A DNA stretch of 64,000 bases from Limiplasma sp045538465 (GTDB taxonomy: Bacteria; Bacillota; Clostridia; Christensenellales; Aristaeellaceae). Under the pieces are notes generated by a model that worked only from the letters and a program-made list of their open reading frames with translations, did no database searches and was not told the DNA's origin. Shown here in pieces: positions 8,130 to 17,445 of the stretch (the first letter of the stretch is position 1; each line of letters begins with the position of its first letter). The position numbers were made by a program, and so were the translations under genes. Location: contig JAZSRK010000017.1 in NCBI GenBank assembly GCA_045538465.1, positions 1 to 64,000 on the forward strand, written 5' to 3'.

Positions 8130-9455
8130 ATGATGCAAAAAATCGATCGGAAAAACATCATCAGCCGTCTGTACAGTAAAAACAGCAGAATGATTTTGGT
8201 GCTTTTGCAGTTACTTTTGCTTTATATTCCAAACGTCATGTTGTTTTCCATCCAGACGGATAACGGCATTATTCCTGCCAGCCTGTGCTACTTTTTTGCG
8301 GTGGTGTTCGTTCCGTATTTCTTGGCCAATCTGCGCAGCCTCAAACGCCCACCCGTATATATGTTGTTGTTTTTTGTGTTTGTTTTTGTGTTCGCTTTGG
8401 TGCGCGTGCAGCGCTACGGCCTGTCCAAAAGCATTCTGCATTGGGCGTTTGCGCTGTACATTTGGCTGCTCATTCCCAACGTAGGGCACGACTTTACCAA
8501 GGATGACTGGCTCAGGCTGCTGGAAACCGGTGCCTGTGTGTTTTTGCTCATGCATATGGTGCTCGTGCTTATCAATGCAGACATGTATACCCAACTGCTC
8601 AAGGGTTATTTTGACGGCAGCGGCAATGGCTATTATACGGCATTGCTTCCGTCTCTCACCCGCGGCGGGCGCAATCTGGATGCTACATGGCTTGCGTTGG
8701 GTGCCTTCTTTGTACGTGGTAAAAAGAAAGCGTTCTATGTCACCTATGTTCTGCTGTTTTCCTTTGTTGGCAGCAGCCGCGTGGGCATTATTGCTATTGG
8801 TTTGGTCATTCTCTGGTCGCTTCTGTACGATCCCATCTATCACCTTACCTTCAAAAACCTGCCTTGGTATGCTCTCTATGGGGTGGTCGTTTTGGCTATT
8901 CTCATTTGTGCAGGCTGGGTCCAGGGACTGTTTAGCCGCTTCGGCCTACACTTGCCTGCTCCCGTTAAAATGTTTGGTCTCATTTCGGACCAGCAGGCAG
9001 CAGAACTTGCCACCAACCTGCGCTCCACGTCCTTCCTCAGCGGGCGAGAAGCTATTTGGAGCTTGGTACCGCAGGCATTCAGGGATAACCCCATGGGCTA
9101 TGGCGTGGGCAACGCTATGCGTGTGTTAAAATCAGAGTACGGTTTTGCCAGCTACGAGGATGTTGCCCATAATGTGTTGTTGCAGTTTATGCTGGATGAA
9201 GGCATTGTAGGTCTTGTGTGGTTCGTGGGCATTGTAGTCCTGTTCCTCAGCAGCCAATGGAAGCTTCGTCCCCGCTTTTTTGAAAAGCCTGTTGCAGCCT
9301 TCTTTTTCACCTATCTGGTCCTTGCACTTGTCCAGTTCCATGGTGGGGAAGCGCTCATGCATATCGTTATGGCCATTGGGGTGTGCTGCCCTGCACTGTT
9401 GTATGCCCAAGAGGAGAACACCGCGCCTGCCTTGGCTGCTCAAGCTGACAAATGA
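8130..9455 (+). CDS. Wzy/O-antigen ligase-like membrane protein 1
   Basis: The 441-residue protein has about ten to twelve hydrophobic segments, and a C-terminal loop with a polymerase/ligase-type motif (YEDVAHNVLLQFMLDEGIVGLVWF). SFVGSSRVGIIAI fits the conserved SRG-like loop. In Wzx/Wzy systems such a protein joins repeat units outside the membrane. A second protein of the same general type is encoded next (9484), so one may be the polymerase and the other a ligase to a wall polymer. AGGAGATGA precedes tandem ATGs at 8130 and 8133; either may be used. Confidence 0.75.
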   Translation: MMQKIDRKNIISRLYSKNSRMILVLLQLLLLYIPNVMLFSIQTDNGIIPASLCYFFAVVFVPYFLANLRSLKRPPVYMLLFFVFVFVFALVRVQRYGLSKSILHWAFALYIWLLIPNVGHDFTKDDWLRLLETGACVFLLMHMVLVLINADMYTQLLKGYFDGSGNGYYTALLPSLTRGGRNLDATWLALGAFFVRGKKKAFYVTYVLLFSFVGSSRVGIIAIGLVILWSLLYDPIYHLTFKNLPWYALYGVVVLAILICAGWVQGLFSRFGLHLPAPVKMFGLISDQQAAELATNLRSTSFLSGREAIWSLVPQAFRDNPMGYGVGNAMRVLKSEYGFASYEDVAHNVLLQFMLDEGIVGLVWFVGIVVLFLSSQWKLRPRFFEKPVAAFFFTYLVLALVQFHGGEALMHIVMAIGVCCPALLYAQEENTAPALAAQADK

Positions 9456-9483
9456 TCGCTGCTACTGTTGAAAGGAGCCACCT

Positions 9484-10881
9484 ATGTTTCAAGCGCTGAA
9501 GAACCAACGGAATTTACTGGCGGGCGCTTTTTTGGCGCTGATGATGCTTACGCTGGTGCTGGTTGGTATGCCTTCCCGGGAAGGGCTGCTGGTAAGCGCC
9601 TATCTGTGGCCTGCCGCCATCGTGCTCACTTTGCTCACAGTGGTCATGCTGTGCAAAAAGCCTTCCCTTATTGGGTTTGTAGGTGTTGGACTGGCTTGCT
9701 GGTTCTGGGTTTGTACCATTGCCAATGGCGACCATTATCTTCGCTTCAATCTTCGGTTTTTGTACGGCGTTGTCCTTACCTTCGGTGTGGCTCTGCCGCT
9801 GTTTCTGCTTTTGGAGGGTAAGCAGCGGGAACGCTGGCTTACCGCATTGGTGGTTTGCATTGCCGGTGCCGCTGTGTTTGTGGCGCTTCTTGGCTCCTAT
9901 GCTTGCCTGATGGATCGTCGCATTGCACTGCCCGGTATGGAGGGTGAGATCGGCATCATTTCCTATCGTCTGTATGGCTTTGGCAAGCATCCCAACGAGC
10001 TGGGCTGCTTGATGAACCTTGGCATGCTGAGCTTGCTGATCCTTGTTTTCAAAAGCAATAAAGTATTGGTGAAACTTGGCTGCTTGCTTGCCATGCTGCC
10101 CATTTGCTTTGCCATGAGCCTTACGGTTTCCCGTACGGCGATTGCCGTTACTGCGCTGATTCTGGGCGGTGGCTGTCTTGTTGCCACCACCGTCAAGGGC
10201 GGTTGGAAGCGCTGGATCATAGGCGTGGTACTAATGGGCGCTGTTTTTGCCGTTTCCCTTTACAGCATGCTGACAGTCATTCCCAAGCTGCTGCCCAGTG
10301 GTGCGCCTGTACCTGCTCAAACGCAAGCACCTGCGCCGGTTGCCGGTGAAGCAGCCGATGCTGCTGTACCCGAGCAGGCACCGGTCTCTCATGAGGAACG
10401 CAATGGCCACATCTGGCAGCGTAGCCTGACCGATGGTCTGGGTACCTTTTCCATGCGTACGGATATTTGGAAAGCCGGTTTGGAGTACATCCGTCAAAAC
10501 CCCAGAACGCTTCTTTTGGGCAACACCGATGGTCAGGTGGCTAGAATTCCTCAGCGTCTTCTGGGCAGACCCGAGTACCATATGCATAACAGCTATCTGG
10601 AAATGCTCCTGCAAACTGGCATTCCCGGTCTGGCAGCCTACTTGTTCATCCAGCTGAGCATGCTTTGGTATGCAGCCAAACAGTTTTTTAGCAAGAATAC
10701 GCCCTCGTGGCGCAAAGTGCTGGCAGCAGCGCCTGTGGCTATGTTGCCCTGCACGCTGATGGAGATCTATCCTGCTGTATCCGGTCATGCGTCGGATATG
10801 ATGCTGCTGGCGTTGACTGGTGCAGTGATCGCTTACGGCCGAGCTGCCACGGACACTACTGAAGCGGAGCGTGTGCTATGA
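9484..10881 (+). CDS. Wzy/O-antigen ligase-like membrane protein 2
   Basis: The 465-residue polytopic protein ends with the O-antigen ligase-type signature HMHNSYLEMLLQTGIPGLAAYL. KHPNELGCLMNLGM and LTVSRTAIAV are the other family loops. An Ala/Pro-rich insert (about residues 271-306, VPAQTQAPAPVAGEAADAA) lies in the large external loop, unusual for the family and similar in character to wall-spanning linkers. It is either the repeat-unit polymerase or the ligase. AAAGGAG lies six bases before ATG. The stop overlaps the next start (ATGA). Confidence 0.78.
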   Translation: MFQALKNQRNLLAGAFLALMMLTLVLVGMPSREGLLVSAYLWPAAIVLTLLTVVMLCKKPSLIGFVGVGLACWFWVCTIANGDHYLRFNLRFLYGVVLTFGVALPLFLLLEGKQRERWLTALVVCIAGAAVFVALLGSYACLMDRRIALPGMEGEIGIISYRLYGFGKHPNELGCLMNLGMLSLLILVFKSNKVLVKLGCLLAMLPICFAMSLTVSRTAIAVTALILGGGCLVATTVKGGWKRWIIGVVLMGAVFAVSLYSMLTVIPKLLPSGAPVPAQTQAPAPVAGEAADAAVPEQAPVSHEERNGHIWQRSLTDGLGTFSMRTDIWKAGLEYIRQNPRTLLLGNTDGQVARIPQRLLGRPEYHMHNSYLEMLLQTGIPGLAAYLFIQLSMLWYAAKQFFSKNTPSWRKVLAAAPVAMLPCTLMEIYPAVSGHASDMMLLALTGAVIAYGRAATDTTEAERVL

Positions 10882-12122
10882 AGAATATTCTGCTGGTGAC
10901 CCAGGGCTTTCCGTGGGGGCAGAGCGAGCGTGGTTTTTTGCCTGCGGAGTTTGAGGCACTGCATCAAAACCATCGCTTGACTGTATTGGCTTACGATAGC
11001 GGGGACGAACTCACCGAACCAGTGCCGGAGAATGTGAACTGTTTGCAGTTTTCCTGGTCGGAGCCGCTTTCGCTGCTTCATTTGCCCGGACAGCTGAAGT
11101 ATCAGGAAGTTCGGGAGGATCTAAAACTGGCATGGAAAGCAGACAAAAAGAGCTTTCCCAAGCGCGCGGCAGCCATTGCAGCCGTTAGCCTTCGTGCAGA
11201 GCAGATCTTGCCCCAGCTCAGGCAGATCGTGATCGAAAATGGTATTGAGCTCATTTACACCTACTGGTGCACCCAGGTCACCATCGCCGCCCTTCGCCTC
11301 AAACGGGAATTTCCCTTTTTGCAAGTGGTCACCCGTTTTCATGGAATCGATCTTTATCCGGAGCGTAAGGAGGCTTGCTGGCAGCCGATGTATCCCTTTG
11401 TAGCAGAGCAGTGTGAACGGTTGGTGTTTGTCAGCGAAACCGGTCGACAGTTTTTTATGGATACTTGGGGCAGCCAGTGCCAGCCCAAAACGCTGGTCTC
11501 GTACATTGGCAGCAGATCTATGCCCCGCTTGCCCGTAGCTACAGCTGCAGACAAGCTGGTCATTTTCAGCTGTTCCAGCCTCATCCCCCTGAAACGGGTG
11601 GAATTGATGATGGATGCGCTGGCTCTGTTGCCGCAAGAAATGCAGGTGGAATGGCATCATTTGGGCGACGGTACGCTGCGCCAGCCGCTGGAAGCAAAGG
11701 CACAAGTGCTCTTTGGTACGAATGGGCACATCCGTTATACCTTCCATGGGCATGTGGCAAACGCAGATCTCGTTCAGTGCTATCAGGCGGCAGGTGCTCA
11801 GCTGTTTATGACCACTTCCTCCACTGAGGGCTTGCCTGTGTCTATGATGGAGGCTTATGGACTGGGGCTCCCCATTGTGGCAACAGCCGTGGGCGGCATT
11901 CCCGAAATGCTGGAGGATGGGGAGAGCGGGCTCCTGCTATCGCCGGATCCGGAGCCTCAGGAAGTAGCGGATGCTCTCATTCGCTTTGCTGCTATGTCTC
12001 CCGAAGAAAAACAGCGCATGTCCGATCATGCATACGAGCTTTGGCAGGGGCGGTTCAACGCCGCTTTGAATGCACAGAAACTTGCTGCTTCCCTTGAGAC
12101 AGTCAGCAGAGATATGCAGTAA
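10878..12122 (+). CDS. Glycosyltransferase family 4
   Basis: The 414-residue GT-B enzyme shows NILLVTQGFPWGQSERGF at the N-terminus. Its C-terminal donor domain has VIFSCSSLIPLKRVELM, HHLGDGTLRQPL and TSSTEGLPVSMMEAYGLGLPIVATAVGGIPE, with both E-x7-E glutamates present. It likely acts late in repeat-unit assembly. The start codon overlaps the previous stop by four bases, so translation is coupled. A GGAG ribosome binding site lies six bases upstream, inside the previous gene. Confidence 0.9.
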   Translation: MKNILLVTQGFPWGQSERGFLPAEFEALHQNHRLTVLAYDSGDELTEPVPENVNCLQFSWSEPLSLLHLPGQLKYQEVREDLKLAWKADKKSFPKRAAAIAAVSLRAEQILPQLRQIVIENGIELIYTYWCTQVTIAALRLKREFPFLQVVTRFHGIDLYPERKEACWQPMYPFVAEQCERLVFVSETGRQFFMDTWGSQCQPKTLVSYIGSRSMPRLPVATAADKLVIFSCSSLIPLKRVELMMDALALLPQEMQVEWHHLGDGTLRQPLEAKAQVLFGTNGHIRYTFHGHVANADLVQCYQAAGAQLFMTTSSTEGLPVSMMEAYGLGLPIVATAVGGIPEMLEDGESGLLLSPDPEPQEVADALIRFAAMSPEEKQRMSDHAYELWQGRFNAALNAQKLAASLETVSRDMQ

Positions 12123-12168
12123 CCAAAGAACTGCAAAAAACCAAACCGAAACAGAAAGAAGGATCACC

Positions 12169-13239
12169 ATGAGCTCAGTTGCTAAGGTAAGCGTTATTGT
12201 GCCTGTGTATAACTCTGAGGAATACCTGCGCCAATGCGTGGATAGCTTGCTTGCGCAAACACTGGAAGAGATCGAGGTCGTTTTGGTAGATGACGGTAGC
12301 CCCGATGGCAGCGGCGCTATTTGCGATGCTTATGCTGCTCAGGATGAACGGGTAAAGGTGATCCACAAGCCCAACGGCGGCTTGGTATCCGCACGTATTG
12401 CCGGCGTTAACGCTGCCTCAGCGCCCTATGTAGGCTTTGTGGATGGCGATGACTTTGCCGCACCCGAAATGTACCAGACCCTTTGGCAGGCTGCTGATGT
12501 TAACGATGCCGATATCGTTTGCTGCTCTTACCTCAACTATTGGAACGACGACCGCTTCCAGCCCGTTAAGTGGGATTTTCCCGCTGATGTTTTCAAGGGC
12601 GAAAAGCTGGTGGAGGAGTTCTATCCCATCTGGTTTGAAAACCGCAAAGAAGGTCGGCGCGGCATGATCAAGTCCGTATGGAGCAAGCTGTTTCGGCGTA
12701 CGTTGCTGGCAGATATGTATACCACCATGGTGACCGATGTAACGGTGGATGAGGACATGATGGCTACCTTTGCCGTGATCGCCCGCGCACAGTGTGTGGT
12801 CACGTTGCCTGATGCCCATCTCTTGTACTACCGTCAGGTGGATGGCTCCATGCAGAACAACTATTGGAAAAACTACTATCACAACGAGATCCGCTTGATC
12901 GATCATCTCAAGAATATGGTCTGCCGCCCCGAAGCAGAGCCCTTCGTGAAGGAAGGACGGGAGCGTCAGGAGGCCTATTGTATTTACCAGATCCTTTATA
13001 ACGAGACCAAACCCAATCGCTCCAGCACTGCTGCTCAGCGTAAGCAGATCATCCATTCGCTTATGACTGAGCCTCGCTGGCAGGAGGCGCTGGGAAGGGA
13101 TGTTATCCGTCCGGATAACCAGACCCCGCAACTGTTCCGGCGCTATTTGCTGGCTCGTAAGCCGGGCATGGTACGCATGGTGCTGGAGCTTGCCACACTC
13201 AAAAATAAACTGATTCAGGTGATTCGTCATGGCAGATAA
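12169..13239 (+). CDS. Glycosyltransferase family 2
   Basis: The 356-residue protein has a GT-A fold. It begins KVSVIVPVYNSEEYLRQCVDSLLAQT, then VDDGSPDGSGAICD (nucleotide-binding aspartates) and FVDGDD, the D-x-D metal site, near residue 90. HLLYYRQVDGSM lies after the catalytic core. The start at 12169 is preferred because AAGGA precedes it by about six bases; a longer frame reaches back into the previous gene without a ribosome binding site. It adds a sugar to the repeat unit. The 3' end overlaps the flippase gene by 11 bp. Confidence 0.92.
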   Translation: MSSVAKVSVIVPVYNSEEYLRQCVDSLLAQTLEEIEVVLVDDGSPDGSGAICDAYAAQDERVKVIHKPNGGLVSARIAGVNAASAPYVGFVDGDDFAAPEMYQTLWQAADVNDADIVCCSYLNYWNDDRFQPVKWDFPADVFKGEKLVEEFYPIWFENRKEGRRGMIKSVWSKLFRRTLLADMYTTMVTDVTVDEDMMATFAVIARAQCVVTLPDAHLLYYRQVDGSMQNNYWKNYYHNEIRLIDHLKNMVCRPEAEPFVKEGRERQEAYCIYQILYNETKPNRSSTAAQRKQIIHSLMTEPRWQEALGRDVIRPDNQTPQLFRRYLLARKPGMVRMVLELATLKNKLIQVIRHGR

Positions 13240-14776
13240 AGGCTCGATGGGCGGTCGCCTTGGCAATGTCATCAAGAACAGCTCCTTGGGCTTGATCAAC
13301 AATGTTTTGCCATCCATTCTCCGCTTCTTCTCGCGGTATATTTTTATCATTTACTTTGGTGATGCGCTGTTGGGCGTCAATAGCCTGTTTGCCGATGTGG
13401 TGCTGCTGTTTTCCTTTGCGGAAATGGGCATCTTTTCGGCTGTGTCGTTTTTTCTCTATAAGCCCATTGCTGAAAAAGATCACGAAAGATCGCAGTCCCT
13501 GCTTGCCCTATACCGCAAAGTAAATCTTGTTATCATTGTGCTTGTATCGGTAGTCGGGCTTGCGTTCTTGCCGTTTCTCGGCCTGATCAAGACCCAGGAG
13601 CCCATCCCCAATTTGTGGATGTACTATTTGGTGTTCTTGGCACAGAATATCCTGTCTTACTTCTTTTCCTACCGTACGGCCTACATCACTGCCGCCCAAA
13701 AGGCGTATCAGGTTTCGTTCATCAGCATCGGTACCGCGGTCGCATCCATCGTTTTGCAGATCGTGGTAACGATCGTATTCCGCAATTTCTTGGTCTATCT
13801 GCTTACCGATCTGGCCATGAATATTGTAAAGGTCTTTTGCACCAACCATTACATTGTTACCCATTACCCGGAGACCAAGCTCATCGATCCCAAACCGCTG
13901 GATGCAGAAGCCAGAAAGCAGTTTTTCCAAAAAACGAAGTCTCTGTTCGTGGTGCGGCTTGCCAACTTGGGTATATCCCAAACCGACAGCATCATCGTTT
14001 CCACCATGGTGGATGTGGTTCAGTGGGGCTATGTTTCCAATTATTTGTCCATTAAGAAAATCGGTTCCATGGCACTGTCTGCCTTCTCCATGGGCATGCT
14101 GCCCAGCCTTGGCAACCTTACTGCCATCGAGAGCCGCCAGAAGCAAGTGGAATCGTTCAAACTGTACAGCTTCTTCAGTGCATGGCTGTATCTGAATTTT
14201 TTTGCCGGTTTTGTCATTCTCACTCCGCCTTTTGTAGCCATGACCTTTGGCGAGATCCGTGTGCTGGATGACCTGACTTGTTTTTTGTTGTTCTTTAATG
14301 TATTATATAATGGATTGTTGGAGGCGGTCACCATCCTTCGTGATGCCCGTGGGCTTTACGAAAAAGATTTGTGGCTCACGGTGGCAGCCTTTGTAGGCAA
14401 TCTGGTAGCATCGGTCGTACTGGTGTGGCAGTTTGGTCTGCCGGGTGTGTTTATGGGCACCTTGGTGGGCACCTCCATCATGTATGGACGCCCCTTCGTT
14501 ATCTGGCGCGAGGTTTTTGGCGAAAAGAGCTTTGCCTATTATCGTCTTGCGTTCATAACGGTTTTGGAGGCGTTGACCGCGTACGCCGTTTTGCACTTTG
14601 TGCTTGTGCCGCTGGTGTGGGGCTGGCAGAGCAATCTGCTGGGGCTCATCATTCTGGCGGTGCTCACGGTAGCGGTTACCAATATTATTTTCCTTTTGAC
14701 AAATCTCCGCAACCCTCAGCTCAAAAAGAGCATCGAGGTCGTTACCGATCGGTTTGTTAAAAAATCGAAAGCCTGA
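13229..14776 (+). CDS. Polysaccharide repeat-unit flippase (Wzx/MOP superfamily)
   Basis: The 515-residue protein has about twelve to fourteen membrane segments. Its start, NSSLGLINNVLPSILRFFSRYIFIIYFGDALLGVNSLFADV, is typical of oligosaccharide flippases of Gram-positive capsule clusters. It should move the finished undecaprenyl-linked repeat unit across the membrane for the polymerase encoded at 8130 or 9484. AGGTG lies seven bases upstream of ATG, inside the end of the glycosyltransferase gene. Confidence 0.9.
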   Translation: MADKGSMGGRLGNVIKNSSLGLINNVLPSILRFFSRYIFIIYFGDALLGVNSLFADVVLLFSFAEMGIFSAVSFFLYKPIAEKDHERSQSLLALYRKVNLVIIVLVSVVGLAFLPFLGLIKTQEPIPNLWMYYLVFLAQNILSYFFSYRTAYITAAQKAYQVSFISIGTAVASIVLQIVVTIVFRNFLVYLLTDLAMNIVKVFCTNHYIVTHYPETKLIDPKPLDAEARKQFFQKTKSLFVVRLANLGISQTDSIIVSTMVDVVQWGYVSNYLSIKKIGSMALSAFSMGMLPSLGNLTAIESRQKQVESFKLYSFFSAWLYLNFFAGFVILTPPFVAMTFGEIRVLDDLTCFLLFFNVLYNGLLEAVTILRDARGLYEKDLWLTVAAFVGNLVASVVLVWQFGLPGVFMGTLVGTSIMYGRPFVIWREVFGEKSFAYYRLAFITVLEALTAYAVLHFVLVPLVWGWQSNLLGLIILAVLTVAVTNIIFLLTNLRNPQLKKSIEVVTDRFVKKSKA

Positions 14777-14796
14777 TGCTTCAAGGAGAAGAAACT

Positions 14797-15816
14797 ATGC
14801 TAAACCAACAGCAGTCCCAGAGCAAATCGACAGATTTTACCATCATGCTTTGCTCCTGCGATGCTTATGAGGAAATGTGGGATCCTTTTTTTGCCTTGCT
14901 GGAGAAGTATTGGCCGGAGGCAAAGAATTATCCCTTCATCCTCAATACCGAAAGCAAGGTCTACCAGCGTGAGGGCTGGGATATTCAGTGTTTTGCCATG
15001 TATCCCAGCGGTAAACAGGTATCCTACGGCACCAGAATGATCCGGCACCTTGCCAAGGTGAAGACTGAGTTTGTTTTCATTATGCTAGAGGACTTCTTCT
15101 TCCGCTCCAGAGTGGATCAGTCCCGCGTGGATTACTACGTAGACGCTATCCGTACCCATAAGGATATTGCTTGTTTCAACTTTTCATGCATGGAGCAGCC
15201 CGGCATTGCCAGTGAAGAGTTCGAAGGGTTTCAGGAGCTTCATCCCATCTGTCATTACCGCCTGAACCTGCAAGCAGCCATTTGGCGCAAAAAAGAACTG
15301 CGCCGCTATTGGAAGCCCGGAGCCAACCCTTGGCTGTGGGAGACCTACGCCACTCGCAGGACCGATTGCACCAAGAAAAAGTACTACTTCTATCAGGAAA
15401 ACAAGAATGTACTCTTTGACTACGGCAGAAAACCTGGCCTCTCTTGGGGCAGCGTTCGAGGCAAGTGGGTCAGGGAGGATGTTGAGCCCCTTTTTGAAAA
15501 AGAAGGCATCATCGTCGATTTTGAAAAGCGCGGCTGGTTTGATGAAGTGGCCTTTTGGCCTGAGTTTATCCTGAATATCAAAAACAGGAGCCGCTGGGAA
15601 AAACTGAAAATGCGGGTGATGGAGTTCTATCTGGGTGGTTTCCGTTACACGCGTAATCGCCTGATATATAGCCTTTACAGCAAGATGTTCGGTCAAAAGT
15701 ACGGCTATGAAGAATACATGCGCCGTAAGTACAACCCGCCGGATGGCTACTCCAGCACATATGAGACCGTCTACGCCCCGGAAGTGGATGTAAGCAAACT
15801 GCCGGAACTGAAATAA
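14797..15816 (+). CDS. Putative glycosyltransferase of unassigned family
   Basis: The 339-residue protein starts TDFTIMLCSCDAYEEMWDPF and continues with PFILNTESK, TRMIRHLAKVKTEFVFIMLEDFFF and YRLNLQAAIWRKKELRRYW. The layout (N-terminal strand, an acidic LEDFFF motif near residue 94, then an aromatic acceptor region) resembles GT-A transferases of polysaccharide clusters, but I cannot name a family. It could modify the repeat unit or act with the radical SAM protein encoded next. ATG at 14797 follows AAGGAG; an earlier in-frame ATG overlaps the flippase stop and lacks a site. Confidence 0.6.
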   Translation: MLNQQQSQSKSTDFTIMLCSCDAYEEMWDPFFALLEKYWPEAKNYPFILNTESKVYQREGWDIQCFAMYPSGKQVSYGTRMIRHLAKVKTEFVFIMLEDFFFRSRVDQSRVDYYVDAIRTHKDIACFNFSCMEQPGIASEEFEGFQELHPICHYRLNLQAAIWRKKELRRYWKPGANPWLWETYATRRTDCTKKKYYFYQENKNVLFDYGRKPGLSWGSVRGKWVREDVEPLFEKEGIIVDFEKRGWFDEVAFWPEFILNIKNRSRWEKLKMRVMEFYLGGFRYTRNRLIYSLYSKMFGQKYGYEEYMRRKYNPPDGYSSTYETVYAPEVDVSKLPELK

Positions 15817-15868
15817 ACCTTTGCGATAGAGACATAGGTTGCTAGCGAAAAAAACAGGAGGTACTCCC

Positions 15869-16774
15869 ATGAGCCTGAAGAGCAAACTTCGTAAGATCCT
15901 TCCCCAACCTTCTGCCAATACGGCAGAAGCCTTCCACCGTCTGGACGTGGCCCTGCAGATGACCCAGAAGCGCAACTGCTTGTTGAAGCTGGATTATCAC
16001 CTGACGGAGCATTGCAACCTGAATTGCAAGTGCTGCTCCACCTATGCGCCCCTTGCCGAAAAAGAGTTCACCGATATCGAAGTCTTTAAGGCTGACCTGA
16101 CCCGCCTGCACGAGTTGATCGGCGACAAGCTCATCTCCCTGCACTTGCTGGGCGGAGAGCCGCTGCTGCATCCGGATGTAGAGCAGTTCATGGTCGTGGC
16201 TCGCAGCATTTTCCCCGAGACCTACATCGACGTGGTCAGCAATGGCTTGCTGGTCAAGAAAATGCCCGATTCCTTCTGGAATACCATGAAGGAGAACAAC
16301 ATCGTCATGCAGTACTCCGCTTATCCCGTTAATCTGGACTATTTGGAGCTGATGGAGTACGCCCGCAGCAAAGGCGTTCGTGCACTGTGCTATTCCGGCG
16401 GCAAGAAGCTGGATCATTTCTACCGCAAGGGTCTGGATCCTTTTGGCCAGGGCATCATGTATACCAACCACATGTTCTGCCCCCATGGCGATAATACCCA
16501 GATGCGCAAAGGCAAGCTGTACCGCTGTCCCTCTGCTGCGTATGTGCAGAACCTGAATCGTAAGATGAAGGAAGATGATCCCACCTGCCCGGATGAGACC
16601 TTCAAGCTGCACTCCATGGATGCCTTGGATGTCTATAAGGCCACCAGCGAAGACGAAGTGTTCGAGTTCCTCAGCAACGCAACACCTTTCTGCCGCTATT
16701 GTGTGTGCGGTAATATTACCAATGTGCCGTGGGAACAGTCCAAGCGCGATGTTCGTGAGTGGGTCAACCTGTAA
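15869..16774 (+). CDS. Radical SAM protein with extra cysteines (SPASM/twitch-like)
   Basis: The 301-residue protein has the radical SAM cluster motif C49-x3-C53-x2-C56 (HCNLNCKCC) and the following LLGGEPLLHP, the GGE-type motif for SAM binding. A C-terminal set of cysteines (CPHGDN, YRCPSAAY, FCRYCVCG) suggests a second iron-sulfur cluster. It would need SAM, an electron donor and low oxygen. Its position as the last gene of the exopolysaccharide operon suggests modification of a sugar or of a peptide or lipid linked to it; the substrate is unknown. AGGAGGT lies eight bases before ATG. A terminator follows at 16795. Confidence 0.88.
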   Translation: MSLKSKLRKILPQPSANTAEAFHRLDVALQMTQKRNCLLKLDYHLTEHCNLNCKCCSTYAPLAEKEFTDIEVFKADLTRLHELIGDKLISLHLLGGEPLLHPDVEQFMVVARSIFPETYIDVVSNGLLVKKMPDSFWNTMKENNIVMQYSAYPVNLDYLELMEYARSKGVRALCYSGGKKLDHFYRKGLDPFGQGIMYTNHMFCPHGDNTQMRKGKLYRCPSAAYVQNLNRKMKEDDPTCPDETFKLHSMDALDVYKATSEDEVFEFLSNATPFCRYCVCGNITNVPWEQSKRDVREWVNL

Positions 16775-16794
16775 AATTGTTCATCGATCGTTTC

Positions 16795-16821
16795 ATCCTC
16801 CGGTTTATCCGGAGGATTTTT
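16795..16821 (+). terminator. Terminator of the exopolysaccharide operon
   Basis: A 9-bp perfect stem ATCCTCCGG/CCGGAGGAT with a five-base loop is followed by a T run. Confidence 0.88.
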
Positions 16822-16838
16822 GAATGGAGGAGATTTGC

Positions 16839-17360
16839 ATGGAAATATGGGATCTATACGATGCACAGCGGCAAAAGACTGGGCGTACCCATGTGCGGGG
16901 CGCGCCATTGGCTAAAGGCGATTACCATATGGTAGTTCACTGCTGTCTGTTCAACGCAGAGGGCGAAATGCTCATCCAGCAGCGGCAGCCTTTTAAGGAA
17001 GGCTGGCCTGATCTATGGGATGTAACAGTCGGCGGCAGCGCCGTGGCAGGGGAAACATCTCAGCAGGCAGTGGCCAGAGAATTGCTGGAGGAAGTAGGCA
17101 TTTGGCACGAATTCCAGAATGAGCAGCCCCGGTTTACCATTCATTTTCAGGTGGGTTTTGATGATTGGTATTTGGTGGAGCGAAACGACATTCAACCGGA
17201 AACGCTTCGCTTACAGCCGGAGGAGGTTCAGGCCGTACGCTGGGCAAAGCAAGATGAGATCAAGCAGATGATCGAAGCGGGAAGCTTTATTCCCTACGAA
17301 CCATCCCTGATCGATTTTCTGTTTTCCAGACGCAAAAGGGTGGGCAGCTTTCAGCGCTGA
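16839..17360 (+). CDS. Nudix hydrolase (IPP isomerase-like subgroup, YfcD type)
   Basis: The 173-residue protein carries a full Nudix box, G66-x5-E72-x7-R80-E-L-L-E-E-V-G87, which binds metal and the diphosphate. The N-terminus MEIWDLYDAQRQKTGRTHVRG matches the family of small Nudix enzymes related to isopentenyl-diphosphate isomerase. It probably hydrolyses or isomerises a nucleoside or prenyl diphosphate; the substrate is open. ATG at 16839 is taken as the start because GGAGGAG precedes it by seven bases; the ATG at 16824 would place that site inside the gene. Confidence 0.88.
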   Translation: MEIWDLYDAQRQKTGRTHVRGAPLAKGDYHMVVHCCLFNAEGEMLIQQRQPFKEGWPDLWDVTVGGSAVAGETSQQAVARELLEEVGIWHEFQNEQPRFTIHFQVGFDDWYLVERNDIQPETLRLQPEEVQAVRWAKQDEIKQMIEAGSFIPYEPSLIDFLFSRRKRVGSFQR

Positions 17361-17393
17361 TCACGGGAAAGCAGCAAAAGTACAAGTGCTGTC

Positions 17394-17422
17394 TTGATAG
17401 TTTTTTAGCGCCTTGCTACAAT
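17394..17422 (+). promoter_or_regulatory. Promoter of the EamA transporter gene
   Basis: TTGATA (17394-17399) and TACAAT (17417-17422) are separated by 17 bp, 23 bp before the ATG at 17446. Confidence 0.7.
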
Positions 17423-17445
17423 GCTTTGAAGGGAGGGGATATCCT

